A stretch of 27,639 nt of DNA, taken from a virus. Numbering within the stretch: the stretch's first letter is position 1; each line of letters starts with the position of its first letter. The notes below the pieces were generated by a model. That model saw only the letters and a list, made by a program, of their open reading frames with translations. It searched no databases and was not told where the DNA came from. The stretch spans positions 1 to 27,639 of IMG/VR virus record IMGVR_UViG_3300010371_000097; one strand, written 5' to 3'. The translations under genes were made by a program, and so were the position numbers. Shown here in pieces: positions 7,187 through 13,799 of this stretch.

Positions 7187-7275
7187 GTTTTCTTGTCCTC
7201 CCAGATTCTGTCATGTGCTCGAAGCAGAAACAGGAAAGCATCATACTTTGTTTCCGGCATTGGTTTTTCGATCAT
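7087..7275 (-). CDS. Small hypothetical protein under a possible RNA switch
   Basis: This 62-residue protein starts MIEKPMPETKYDAFLFLLRA at ATG 7275, seven bases after a strong GGGAGGG ribosome site. The Shine-Dalgarno sequence forms the 3' strand of a long hairpin (see 7283-7340), so translation is probably controlled by folding. It is mixed helix and strand with two cysteines near the C-terminus region and no recognised domain. Confidence 0.6.
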   Translation of the reverse strand: MIEKPMPETKYDAFLFLLRAHDRIWEDKKTWPFNVRMESSGILWRASIRVVTECDSALTAKA

Positions 7276-7282
7276 TAAGTAA

Positions 7283-7340
7283 CCCTCCCGTGAGCATCTG
7301 ACAGCTATTGCCAAATGCTCACGCGGGAGTCACGCCCGCG
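7283..7340 (-). promoter_or_regulatory. Shine-Dalgarno-sequestering hairpin with alternative fold
   Basis: On the minus strand an 11-bp stem (one G-U pair; arms 7312-7322 and 7290-7300) with an 11-nt loop extends, past a two-base bulge, through CUCCC (7329-7325) pairing with GGGAG (7289-7285). That 3' strand is the ribosome site of the gene at 7087-7275. A competing 6-bp hairpin CGCGGG/CCCGCG (7340-7335 with 7327-7322, 7-nt loop) uses part of the anti-SD strand. The two folds exclude each other, the layout of a riboswitch, thermometer or protein-controlled leader. Confidence 0.5.
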
Positions 7341-7347
7341 CTACCGA

Positions 7348-7737
7348 TTATGCCGCTACTTTGTGTAGCTCGATCTTCCGTTGCTCATGAAAGCGTTTCC
7401 ATCTCGCTCTCTGAGCTTTCTGCATAGCTCTTCGACCAGCTGCGCTAATGACTCGCTTTACTGGACGTTGAGCACTCTTCCCCGGTGACTGGCGATGTGA
7501 GCTGCTAGCCAGCGCCACTTTGCCCACTCCTTTATATGGCGTGGAACGGGCGTTTCGCAGTGCGGGCAAATTCGACTTAAACCCCTCCCCCGCACTGAGA
7601 AGTAATGCAGAAACCCGCTCGGTAAGTTCATGCGAAGCGAGCGCATGACTTTCGGCGAAATCTGCGAGCCACTGTTGGGTACGTGCGAAGGCATAGATAA
7701 CAATTTCGGTCGGAATAGTGCTCTTTCTGGCATTCAT
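7348..7737 (-). CDS. Basic hypothetical protein, 129 aa
   Basis: The ATG at 7737 is preceded by AAGGAG at good spacing. The N-terminal half is helical (FARTQQWLADFAESHALA). The C-terminal half is very basic and ends AAGRRAMQKAQRARWKRFHE, a motif I have seen in nucleic-acid-associated bacterial proteins of the form GR..I..AQ+.RW. It probably binds DNA or RNA; no catalytic residues are visible. It lies downstream of the operon terminator at 7766-7808, so it needs read-through or its own promoter, which I could not see. Confidence 0.65.
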   Translation of the reverse strand: MNARKSTIPTEIVIYAFARTQQWLADFAESHALASHELTERVSALLLSAGEGFKSNLPALRNARSTPYKGVGKVALASSSHRQSPGKSAQRPVKRVISAAGRRAMQKAQRARWKRFHEQRKIELHKVAA

Positions 7738-7765
7738 CAACTCTCCTTTGGTTTTATTTTTTGGT

Positions 7766-7808
7766 AAAAAAATTCGGGATAGAGTTATTCCCCCAGCTCT
7801 CTATCCCG
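7766..7808 (-). terminator. Intrinsic terminator after the DUF932 gene
   Basis: A perfect 10-bp stem CGGGATAGAG/CTCTATCCCG (arms 7775-7784 and 7799-7808, 14-nt loop) is followed on the minus strand by AATTTTTTTA (7774-7765). This is a textbook Rho-independent terminator for leftward transcription and lies 30 bases after the DUF932 stop. It marks the likely end of the long operon that starts near 15.8 kb. Confidence 0.85.
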
Positions 7809-7838
7809 TTTGCGCTTGAACTGCGAAGCGCGAAATTT

Positions 7839-8948
7839 CTAAGCGGCAATCTGCTGCCACTGTGAGCTATCAAGCAGCATCAGCGTTCCGCCGATCTTCT
7901 CTAGCTCCGTGGCTTCTTCGTAGCTGTCAGCGCGATTAGCAATTGCCGTGATAGCATTTGCAAATCCCCACTGAGTTGTATCGTGACCTTCAATCAAATT
8001 CTGCATGAAACTGTTCCGATGCTTTTCGCTCAGGGACCAGCGATCAGCAATCTCTTCCACAACATCTTGGATTGGAGCACTGATCTTTCGAGTGGTGGCA
8101 TCGATGGTCATTCCCTTGAGTCGAGCAAAGTTCTCTTCAGCAAAGGCAGCTCGCACTACATCCTGAAGCTTCATGATGAATGTTTTGTCATCCTGTGCTC
8201 GGGTCTCATCTCGAAAGACTTCCTCAGCGGCTTCGAGTTCGGCACTGACTCGACCGATGTGAAACTTTCTCACAGCTGAGTCTTCGATCACCGCGCCATT
8301 TTCACAGATCAGACGAAGAAGGAAAGGCTCAACTCGCACTGAACCAAGACCGACCTCGCTGTTTGAGATTGCAATACCAGCTTGGACGATATCTCCCTTC
8401 TTAACTTCGTACTGCAACCGCTTAGAAACGACTTTGATGTACAGCTTTTTCTCCGTAACATCGGAACTGACCACTTCAATATTGCCGAGTTTCTTGGACT
8501 CATTCAAGAGCACTGGAAGAGCGGCTTCCATAACATCATAGTTGTCGATTGAACGGTAGCGATTGCTCAGCAGAGCACGCGCTTTGCCGTCAATCGTTCT
8601 CACCAGTACCGTCTTTTTTGTGTGACGCAACCAGTGATTGACATTGGCGGCAGCGAGAGCTGGAGCGCTTTCTCGCATTCGATCATAGTACTTCGAGGGA
8701 ATTCCAACCTCTTGAGAAAGTTGATCGTGCATAAGTTCGGTCAATGAGCCTTCGAATTTATCGCCGACTCGAAACCGTAGATCAGGTACAAGTAGAGGTG
8801 ATCCCTTTAGAGAGCTGGGATCATCTTTGGTTGATAGTTGACGAACTGACATCTCCAGAAGTGTCGTGGGAGCTTTGAAGTCCTTTTTCGACTTTGCCTG
8901 CCGCGTCACTTCTGCTGCGAGATCAGTCAGAGAGCGTCCTTTGTACAT
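7839..8948 (-). CDS. DUF932 phage/plasmid-like protein
   Basis: From ATG 8948 (GAAAGGA about ten bases upstream) the protein has 369 residues. Its pattern matches the DUF932 / TIGR03299 family of phage and plasmid proteins: an early PSKYYDRMRE segment, VRTIDGKARALLSNRYRSIDN, a central GIAISNSEVGLGSVRVEPFL and LICENGAV, then a helical C-terminus. The biochemical role of the family is not established. An in-frame extension to 8987 would run through a hairpin and is less likely. The gene ends 30 bases before a strong terminator and has a long structured leader. Confidence 0.85.
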   Translation of the reverse strand: MYKGRSLTDLAAEVTRQAKSKKDFKAPTTLLEMSVRQLSTKDDPSSLKGSPLLVPDLRFRVGDKFEGSLTELMHDQLSQEVGIPSKYYDRMRESAPALAAANVNHWLRHTKKTVLVRTIDGKARALLSNRYRSIDNYDVMEAALPVLLNESKKLGNIEVVSSDVTEKKLYIKVVSKRLQYEVKKGDIVQAGIAISNSEVGLGSVRVEPFLLRLICENGAVIEDSAVRKFHIGRVSAELEAAEEVFRDETRAQDDKTFIMKLQDVVRAAFAEENFARLKGMTIDATTRKISAPIQDVVEEIADRWSLSEKHRNSFMQNLIEGHDTTQWGFANAITAIANRADSYEEATELEKIGGTLMLLDSSQWQQIAA

Positions 8949-9142
8949 GGTAATTTTCCTTTCAAAGAGTGACAGTTGAGCTGTCACAGCGAGAGACTGA
9001 AGCTCCCAAATGAGACCCAGACGGCGAGTGAAGTGATGTCATCACTTACACTCAAGGAGAGCGCGAAAGAAGGCGCTGCTTAGCCAATTCTGAATCCATT
9101 AACTCCAGTCCCTCGCTCTGACAGCCCCGATCAGAGCCGGTG
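8949..9142 (-). promoter_or_regulatory. Highly structured 5' leader of the DUF932 gene
   Basis: This non-coding stretch contains at least four good inverted repeats on the minus strand: GCTCTGA/TCAGAGC (9115-9137), AGCGC/GCGCT (9060-9077), a 13-bp stem with one bulge centred on AAGTGATGACATCACTT (9026-9053), and GTGACAG/CTGTCAC (8969-8987), ending just before the ribosome site. They may be RNA hairpins setting translation or stability; the two near-perfect ones could also be protein operators. Confidence 0.5.
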
Positions 9143-9232
9143 CTATCGTACTCGAATAACAATCCAGATAGCACTCAGTAGAATCGCGGTGAAGCTTACG
9201 ATGTTAATGCCGATGCGTATTCTGGTTATCAT
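9143..9232 (-). CDS. 29-residue single-pass membrane micropeptide
   Basis: A short frame starts at ATG 9232, preceded by AAAGGAG at ideal spacing, and ends at TAG (9145-9143). It encodes basic residues followed by a continuous hydrophobic stretch (IGINIVSFTAILLSAIWIVI) and a short basic tail, a clear transmembrane helix. It lies directly after a twister-like element (9248-9309), as the other genes with that leader do. Function unknown; small phage membrane peptides include lysis, superinfection and membrane-targeting factors. Confidence 0.6.
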   Translation of the reverse strand: MITRIRIGINIVSFTAILLSAIWIVIRVR

Positions 9233-9247
9233 GTATTCTCCTTTCTT

Positions 9248-9309
9248 GCACGGGTTGGGACGTGTCTTACCCGCATTAGCGGCGCATCAAACTAGCGCCG
9301 CCCCTCTGC
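9248..9309 (-). ncRNA. Twister-like element E (candidate ribozyme)
   Basis: Read on the minus strand: GCAGAGGG (9309-9302), stem P1 GCGGCGC/GCGCCGC with a 9-nt loop (9301-9279), UAAUGC (9278-9273), a linker, and stem P4 CACG/CGUG around loop UCCCAACC (9264-9249). The AAAGGAG of the 29-residue gene follows. GGG of the first block can pair with CCC in the loop. If it is a twister, cleavage would fall between 9278 (U) and 9277 (A). The upstream gene's stop lies just before it. Confidence 0.65.
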
Positions 9310-9310
9310 G

Positions 9311-9718
9311 TTAAATTACAGGGATTTCCTCAACCGCGTCTGGCACATCTGGCGCAGTAGTGTCAGGTTGGGGCTTGGGAGTCTTCTTCGCTTTCGCTTT
9401 CTTTTCCTTTGCCGGTTTTGGATTTTCTGTTGACGGTGGGGCGCCTTTGGCTTTCTTCGCTTTCTTCGGCGGAAGCTTTGCTTTCTCGCGTCCGCGTTCG
9501 TGTTCATCTTTGTATTTTGCAATGATTTCGGGCAAAGTCTTTTTTAGGAATGGGTCATCTTTCTCCCACTCATAACGAGTGTGCTTGTCATGCCCGAGTC
9601 TCCCCGAGCCCCTGAGAATCTGACGAAGATACTTAGGATCGAGATTGAACATCGCGGCGACCTCTTTGCTTCCAAGAGTCGCTGGCTTCTTTACTTCATC
9701 AGCTTTCTTTGTTGGCAT
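9311..9718 (-). CDS. DNA-binding-like protein with basic Lys/Ala/Pro tail
   Basis: The 135-residue protein has two parts. Residues about 14-60 (LGSKEVAAMFNLDPKYLRQI ... YEWEKDDPFLKK) look like a MerR/excisionase-type helix-turn-helix with a following strand. Residues about 75-125 are a low-complexity Lys/Ala/Pro tail resembling histone H1-like or nucleoid-protein tails. Start ATG 9718 has AAGGGAG upstream. It probably binds DNA through both parts. A structured RNA (9744-9982) lies directly upstream and a twister-like element directly downstream. Confidence 0.7.
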   Translation of the reverse strand: MPTKKADEVKKPATLGSKEVAAMFNLDPKYLRQILRGSGRLGHDKHTRYEWEKDDPFLKKTLPEIIAKYKDEHERGREKAKLPPKKAKKAKGAPPSTENPKPAKEKKAKAKKTPKPQPDTTAPDVPDAVEEIPVI

Positions 9719-9743
9719 TCTACGGCTCTCCCTTGTGAAGTGG

Positions 9744-9982
9744 TTGTACTTCCGTGTCCGTTATCCGTTGACCATGTCTCACTGCCCGATTCGCCACATG
9801 CCTGTGACGCCCCTAGTTGCGTTGAACATCGTTCATGACCGATGCAACGTTCCCTATACGTCAAGATGTCTTCAACTCCGAGAAGTTAAAGATCAGAGCC
9901 GACATTCGGTATTCAGGTACTGTTTTCGTGTCATATCAGCCTCGGGCCTAGCGGGCTTTGAATAACGGACGCGGAAGCACAA
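9744..9982 (-). ncRNA. Candidate large structured RNA, about 240 nt
   Basis: A 23-nt stem joins 9960-9982 with 9744-9766 (21 Watson-Crick or G-U pairs with one internal C-A mismatch, plus the terminal pair). Between these arms lie a 9-bp hairpin UCUUUAACU/AGUUGAAGA (9892-9869), a CAUCG/CGAUG hairpin extended by GUUG/CAAC (9848-9821), GUCACA/UGUGGC with a GGCA tetraloop (9808-9793) and short CCGA/UCGG and GCC/GGC hairpins. Several wobble pairs work only on the minus strand, which fixes the orientation. No open frame is convincing here. I do not recognise the class. Confidence 0.5.
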
Positions 9983-9995
9983 GGCTACCGGAGAC

Positions 9996-10226
9996 TCACA
10001 TGGGCTGGCAATCTACTTCTACCAGCGCTGAGTCATCGTGAAAGTCTGCGATCTCATGGGCTTCTTCCGCTGAGATCGCTCTACGAGTAGGATTCACACT
10101 GCCATAAGTGACATACAGCTGATGACAGTATGAGCATTGTTCAATGGGATTTCCCATAATACTCCAGGCAATCACATTGAGGTGAGGGCCACAGCCGAAT
10201 ACAGCATGAAGAATCTTTGTGATCAT
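9996..10226 (-). CDS. Small hypothetical protein with CxxC
   Basis: The ATG at 10226 follows GGAG at a spacing of five, so it is preferred over GTG 10232, which overlaps the upstream stop. The 76-residue protein has a hydrophobic N-terminal part and CSYCHQLY, a single CxxC that could be half of a zinc site. The C-terminus is acidic. Located between the 357-residue conserved protein and the structured RNA. No family recognised. Confidence 0.55.
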   Translation of the reverse strand: MITKILHAVFGCGPHLNVIAWSIMGNPIEQCSYCHQLYVTYGSVNPTRRAISAEEAHEIADFHDDSALVEVDCQPM

Positions 10227-10228
10227 GT

Positions 10229-11302
10229 TCACTCCAGAATGTAATCAGCATCGAGCGTGATTTCCTCATTGCCATTTGAAAGACTCAAACGGCCTTGATG
10301 ATAATCCAGCTCTTCCCATCTCCCGAAACAGATTCGGCTATGGTTATTATTGTCGATTTTCAGATAGCCTTTAGCATACCAGTACGGTCGATTATTACTC
10401 GACTGGTTTGCTGGCACTGAACGATAGAAGACTCTCGTACTAATTGCCGGAGCGTTTGGAGGCGGCTCATTGAAGCCAATCTCAAGACGTCCTTGAAAGC
10501 TCTTGTCATTCCCAATCACTCCGAGCTTATGACGAGCGAGAATCGTTCCGAAATAATCAGCCATCATTCTCAAGTGGTCACTGTGATCTCGGTCGGGATA
10601 TAGGGCTGAGTAACGACTACAGTAGTACTCCCGAACATGCTTGGGAATTCCCCCTTCCCAACCGATATTCAAAGCGACATTTTTCCCGTCATCGTTTACG
10701 GCATCGGCAATCACCAGATCATTGAAGAATTGCCGGGCGTAAACTCTTGCTACATCGAGAAGTTGAGCTTCTTCGACCATCGAAGACTCAGGTACAGGAA
10801 CAATAAAATCGTACCCCAGTACTCGAATAAGTCTCATGAAGTTTTCCCGATAGGAGGAGATCGATTGCCTGACATCATCTGCTGTACCGCTCAGCATCAG
10901 CTCCGTCAAATCTTCAATACGAAGACGAAACTGAAATCCAGGCGAATAGTACTGCTGAGCGCAAAACTGTAAGCGACTGAGTACTCTCATTGCCGACAGT
11001 TCTGCGAGATCGATGCCATGACCGAATGGGACTTTCACTGAAGCTACTGCAATAAGCACTGGGATAGGTCGTTGTTCATGCACAGCACGCCGTACGACAT
11101 CGCGCATCTTCACAACAGACTCAGGGTTGGGTTTAGGGCCGATTCGCGTCTGCTTCGTACCCAAGAAGAGTTCAACGAGAGCTTCCATTACGGTCTCGCA
11201 ATTTCCTGTTCTCAGTCCCGGAAACTCTCGACCAATGAAAGACTCTATCAAGCTGGCATACGGGTCGTTAGACTCGCCAGTCCATCGAACTACTGTATTC
11301 AT
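10229..11302 (-). CDS. Conserved phage protein, possibly PvcA/Dit1-like
   Basis: The 357-residue protein contains a segment (about 78-180) with the order VLIAVASVKVPFGHGIDLAE, then LSAMRVLSRLQ, then YYSPGFQFRLRIEDLTE. This resembles the arrangement in the DIT1/PvcA isocyanide-synthase fold (a Lys, then D-x-x-E, then YxPG and an acidic strand). The match is from memory and weak, so function is unknown. The C-terminal third is strand-rich with Trp and Tyr. It starts at ATG 11302 in an ATGA overlap and is coupled on both sides, so gene reality is firm. Confidence 0.75.
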   Translation of the reverse strand: MNTVVRWTGESNDPYASLIESFIGREFPGLRTGNCETVMEALVELFLGTKQTRIGPKPNPESVVKMRDVVRRAVHEQRPIPVLIAVASVKVPFGHGIDLAELSAMRVLSRLQFCAQQYYSPGFQFRLRIEDLTELMLSGTADDVRQSISSYRENFMRLIRVLGYDFIVPVPESSMVEEAQLLDVARVYARQFFNDLVIADAVNDDGKNVALNIGWEGGIPKHVREYYCSRYSALYPDRDHSDHLRMMADYFGTILARHKLGVIGNDKSFQGRLEIGFNEPPPNAPAISTRVFYRSVPANQSSNNRPYWYAKGYLKIDNNNHSRICFGRWEELDYHQGRLSLSNGNEEITLDADYILE

Positions 11303-12087
11303 ACTTCCTCCACCGCACCGTGTGCGATCAGTTCTTTCAGAAATCGAGCAATGATCGTCTCGAAGTCCTGTTTCGTTTGTACTTTGCCCTGAGCAGCCTC
11401 CACAATCTGACTGAAGCTCGCAGTCTTCAGAGTCTTGAGGACGCCCAGAAGCGCTTCCTCGCGTCCGCTTGCTACGCTATCATGCTTGCCCGGCTTGACT
11501 CTATAGCTCTTATTGAGCATTGAAGTCTTGCCGGCTGTAGAGCGTACATGATTACGTCCTTTAGGCGGGAAAGTAGCAGCAAGCTCTTTACCGCTCATGG
11601 GTCGGGTTCGTTCTGGGGGATTCTCGTAGTCTCTAAGTTTCTGGTGATAGAGCACCACTCTGCGGGATTGATTGGTGCGCAGATGATCACTGTCATGATT
11701 CTGCAAGTCACGATACCAAACCATCTGTACAAGACCCGTAAGTACGGGACGTAAAAGCTCGCGCACATACGGATCATGCGGTAGGGCGTTCGCACCTGCC
11801 AGAGCAACAATCTGCGAATCCATAAGCTTGTCAATCACGTTATCGCCGCCGTTAGCGCCGACTACATTGTTCAAGTCTTTTGCATCCACAGAGAATCTGA
11901 GATCACCCTGACGAAAGAATGCTCCTGTGCGGGTACGAATGATGTGAGCATCTTCAGCTGACTTATTTGCCATCTGTGCTTGCTCAAAACAGTCATCCGA
12001 GCAGAAACCTGTTCCGAGCAATGAAGACAGAAATTTCACGGGCTTACCGCACCCGCAGGTAGGTGCTTTCGCAGTTGTTGGAGTCAT
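11299..12087 (-). CDS. Zinc-ribbon protein with winged-helix-like C-terminus
   Basis: From the coupled ATG 12087 (ATGA overlap) the protein has 262 residues. The N-terminus has CGCGKPV and GTGFCSDDC, a four-cysteine zinc ribbon. The centre is helical (RELLRPVLTGLVQMVWYRDL). The C-terminus (about 205-262: LLGVLKTLKTASFSQIVEAA ... HGAVEEV) looks like a winged helix. It is probably nucleic-acid binding; role unknown. A longer start at 12156 exists but would overlap the upstream gene heavily. Confidence 0.7.
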   Translation of the reverse strand: MTPTTAKAPTCGCGKPVKFLSSLLGTGFCSDDCFEQAQMANKSAEDAHIIRTRTGAFFRQGDLRFSVDAKDLNNVVGANGGDNVIDKLMDSQIVALAGANALPHDPYVRELLRPVLTGLVQMVWYRDLQNHDSDHLRTNQSRRVVLYHQKLRDYENPPERTRPMSGKELAATFPPKGRNHVRSTAGKTSMLNKSYRVKPGKHDSVASGREEALLGVLKTLKTASFSQIVEAAQGKVQTKQDFETIIARFLKELIAHGAVEEV

Positions 12088-12308
12088 GAGCGTACCCATC
12101 CCTTCACTCTTGACCAGACTCGACTTGGGCGAAACATCCCAGTCGTAAATTTGCAATCTGCCCAGATTACTTGACGACTGCGCCGATTCTTGCGGTATTC
12201 AGCATAGATCATCACGAGAGGAAGCTGATCACCCTTGAATCCCAGCATCAGGCGTTCCCATTCGCCGTTCGGTAGCTGTCGTTCTTGCAGTTCAATATCG
12301 TGTGCCAT
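12084..12308 (-). CDS. Small hypothetical protein, 74 aa
   Basis: The protein starts MAHDIELQERQLPNGEWERL at ATG 12308 after AGAAGGG, immediately downstream of twister-like element C. It looks like a small beta-rich domain (VMIYAEYRKNRRSRQVIWAD) with a basic C-terminus. No family recognised. Its stop overlaps the next ATG, so it is coupled to the zinc-ribbon gene. Confidence 0.6.
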   Translation of the reverse strand: MAHDIELQERQLPNGEWERLMLGFKGDQLPLVMIYAEYRKNRRSRQVIWADCKFTTGMFRPSRVWSRVKGWVRS

Positions 12309-12321
12309 TTTTTTCCCTTCT

Positions 12322-12379
12322 GCTCAGACTTGGGACTGAGCGTGTGCATTACACGGCGATGCTCTGCCGTGCCCTCTGC
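12322..12379 (-). ncRNA. Twister-like element C (candidate ribozyme)
   Basis: Minus strand order: GCAGAGGG (12379-12372), P1 CACGGC/GCCGUG with an 8-nt loop (12371-12352), UAAUGC (12351-12346), linker, P4 GCUCA/UGAGC closing loop GUCCCAAGUC (12341-12322). The ribosome site of the next gene follows within a few bases. Predicted twister cleavage is between 12351 and 12350. The first base touches the TAG of the upstream DUF6011-like gene. Confidence 0.7.
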
Positions 12380-12900
12380 TACGCTGCTTTCTCCATTCTC
12401 CCGGCACACTCAGGACCGATACCGCGCTCAACTGATGACGGTACTGTGAGCTTACGCCCGCAGCGCCCGCATCTGCCCTCATGCCAAATTTCAAGTGTAG
12501 TTGGTAGATGTTTACGCCCGAGCGCCATCATCGTAAACTCGAATGCTTTGTAGCTCGGAGCATCTACTGTGATGAGTGACTTTTTGGCTAATGAGAATCG
12601 ACCATCTCGAATCAATCCCATATAGCTGTAATTATGTTCATTGTCTGGGCCGCTGAGAAGACTGACGTAGAATACATCCTTATCTTCTTTTCGGGCCCAC
12701 TTGGGAATTGCCACCCGAAACGTGAAACGAGTCCCCGTCTTCTTCGATCTCACAGTGAAATAAGCATTGCCTGCAAGAATGTAAGCGAGAGCCGCTTCTG
12801 CCGTTGTAAGCTGCCCGCGCATCATCTCTTCTGCATACTCAGGACGATGCTGGTCAAGTTCTTTCGCATCTAGCTCTTTTGCCATATCGAAGAGTGTCAT
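12379..12900 (-). CDS. DUF6011-like zinc-knuckle phage protein
   Basis: The 173-residue protein ends with CGRCGRKLTVPSSVERGIGP followed by EC, the signature of DUF6011-type zinc knuckles (CxxCxrxL ... GiGPxC), common in phages and actinobacterial proteins. The preceding region (about 50-125) is strand-rich with FTFRVAIPKWARK and YSYMGLI. It probably binds nucleic acid; activity unknown. ATGA overlap with the gene to the right; its TAG abuts element C. Confidence 0.75.
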   Translation of the reverse strand: MTLFDMAKELDAKELDQHRPEYAEEMMRGQLTTAEAALAYILAGNAYFTVRSKKTGTRFTFRVAIPKWARKEDKDVFYVSLLSGPDNEHNYSYMGLIRDGRFSLAKKSLITVDAPSYKAFEFTMMALGRKHLPTTLEIWHEGRCGRCGRKLTVPSSVERGIGPECAGRMEKAA

Positions 12901-13232
12901 GATTTTTTGTTCTCCTGTTTGTAGTACTCATCCAGAGTTCGTGCAGCATCTTCCCAATAAGTACCACGAGCCTGAGCTTTGTTTACAATGAAATCCACTG
13001 TGGATGTGCCAAACTCGGCATTGAGAATAATGCGAAGACACTCAGCCAGCAGAGGCTCGAAATTGGTTCTGTCACGATTGATACGGCTAAACCAGTTTTG
13101 CCATTCAGGCGTAAGTTGTGATCCGCATGGTTTAATGTTGGGGTCGCCCTTGAACTGCTGGCATTCTGTGCAGCGCTTAATCTCATGTCCAGTAGCTTTG
13201 TTGTAATGGATGGTCACGAACTTGTGTTCCAT
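12897..13232 (-). CDS. Hypothetical protein with CxxC, 111 aa
   Basis: It starts at ATG 13232 after GGAGGAG and begins MEHKFVTIHYNKATGHEIKR, followed by CTECQQFKGD, one CxxC, and another Cys nine residues on. The remainder is helical (ECLRIILNAEFGTSTVDFI). No domain recognised. Its 260-odd-base upstream region contains the variant element F with a terminator-like hairpin, so expression may be attenuated. It is coupled by ATGA to the DUF6011-like gene. Confidence 0.6.
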   Translation of the reverse strand: MEHKFVTIHYNKATGHEIKRCTECQQFKGDPNIKPCGSQLTPEWQNWFSRINRDRTNFEPLLAECLRIILNAEFGTSTVDFIVNKAQARGTYWEDAARTLDEYYKQENKKS

Positions 13233-13248
13233 AATCTCCTCCAGTGAA

Positions 13249-13357
13249 CCGCTCAGAAATGCGCCCAGCTAGTAGGCGCATGACTCAGGGGTTACATCAA
13301 GCCTGTCTCTTGTGCATTAAAAAAGCCGCCCATTTCTGAGCGGCTGATTCCCTCTGC
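13249..13357 (-). promoter_or_regulatory. Variant element F: twister-like half plus terminator/antiterminator
   Basis: Minus strand: GCAGAGGG (13357-13350), hairpin AGCCGC/GCGGCU (13345-13324) followed by a run of U (13324-13319) and AAUGCACAAG, copying the first half of the other elements while looking like an intrinsic terminator. A 13-bp perfect repeat (13331-13343 with 13249-13261) pairs the hairpin's 5' strand and loop with a segment just before the ribosome site, so it competes with the terminator. A third hairpin AUGCGCC/GGCGCAU lies between. No UCCCAA loop is present. Confidence 0.55.
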
Positions 13358-13368
13358 AAACTGACTGC

Positions 13369-13605
13369 TTAAGCAGCTTTTTCGGTTGCGACTTTCTTCA
13401 CCGTGAGAACCTTGTCTTCCTTCAGGTCACGGATGTGCTGGCGAAGCACTTTCGCATCGAGGCTCTTGCAAGCCTTCTTAACATCGCCCAGCTCGACTTC
13501 TTTCTTGTTCGCTCCGAGCTTCGTGAGAGCGGTGACAATCTTCGACTTCGTTCCACCCAGCTCTTCCACGTTCACTTTGCCATTCAGCTTGATCATTTGC
13601 GTCAT
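13369..13605 (-). CDS. Small winged-helix-like protein, 78 aa
   Basis: The ATG at 13605 has GAGGAG at a spacing of seven; an ATG two codons upstream is too close to it. The protein starts MTQMIKLNGKVNVEELGGTK and has KIVTALTKLGANKKEVELGD, then LRQHIRDLKEDKVLTVKK, which reads as helix-helix-wing of a small winged helix. Basic overall, with an alanine-rich end. It probably binds nucleic acid. Its leader (13606-13799) holds an inverted repeat. Confidence 0.65.
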   Translation of the reverse strand: MTQMIKLNGKVNVEELGGTKSKIVTALTKLGANKKEVELGDVKKACKSLDAKVLRQHIRDLKEDKVLTVKKVATEKAA

Positions 13606-13680
13606 TTTCATTCTCCTCAAATTTTTTAGTTTGGCGGACATTGAAACTGTACTACGAACCTCTTCGAACAGGCAAGGGCT

Positions 13681-13716
13681 ACAGTGTTCTATTTTCCAGC
13701 TTACAAGAAACACTGT
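13681..13716. repeat. Inverted repeat in leader of 13369-13605 gene
   Basis: ACAGTGTT (13681-13688) and AACACTGT (13709-13716) form perfect 8-bp arms separated by 20 bases. It lies about 75 bases upstream of the start codon in the 194-base gap. It could be an operator or an RNA hairpin; no confident promoter was found beside it. Confidence 0.35.
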
Positions 13717-13799
13717 ATTCTCAAGCGCTAAGCGTGCCGCTTGCTGTTAACAGGGCTGGTAAACTCCCGAATGCGGTCTTGGAAGGGGCGGCGCGGGGC

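Noticed and set aside
9076-9120. GAGGGACTGGAGTTAATGG in the DUF932 leader as a degenerate sixth twister-like copy
   Set aside because: GAGGG and UAAUG are present but the stem between them would have only three base pairs and no loop, and no UCCCAA hairpin follows.
9360-9838. Plus-strand open frames opposite the Lys/Ala-rich protein and the structured RNA
   Set aside because: Their Phe/Ser-rich, repetitive composition is the antisense shadow of the Lys-rich minus-strand gene, and they lack ribosome sites.
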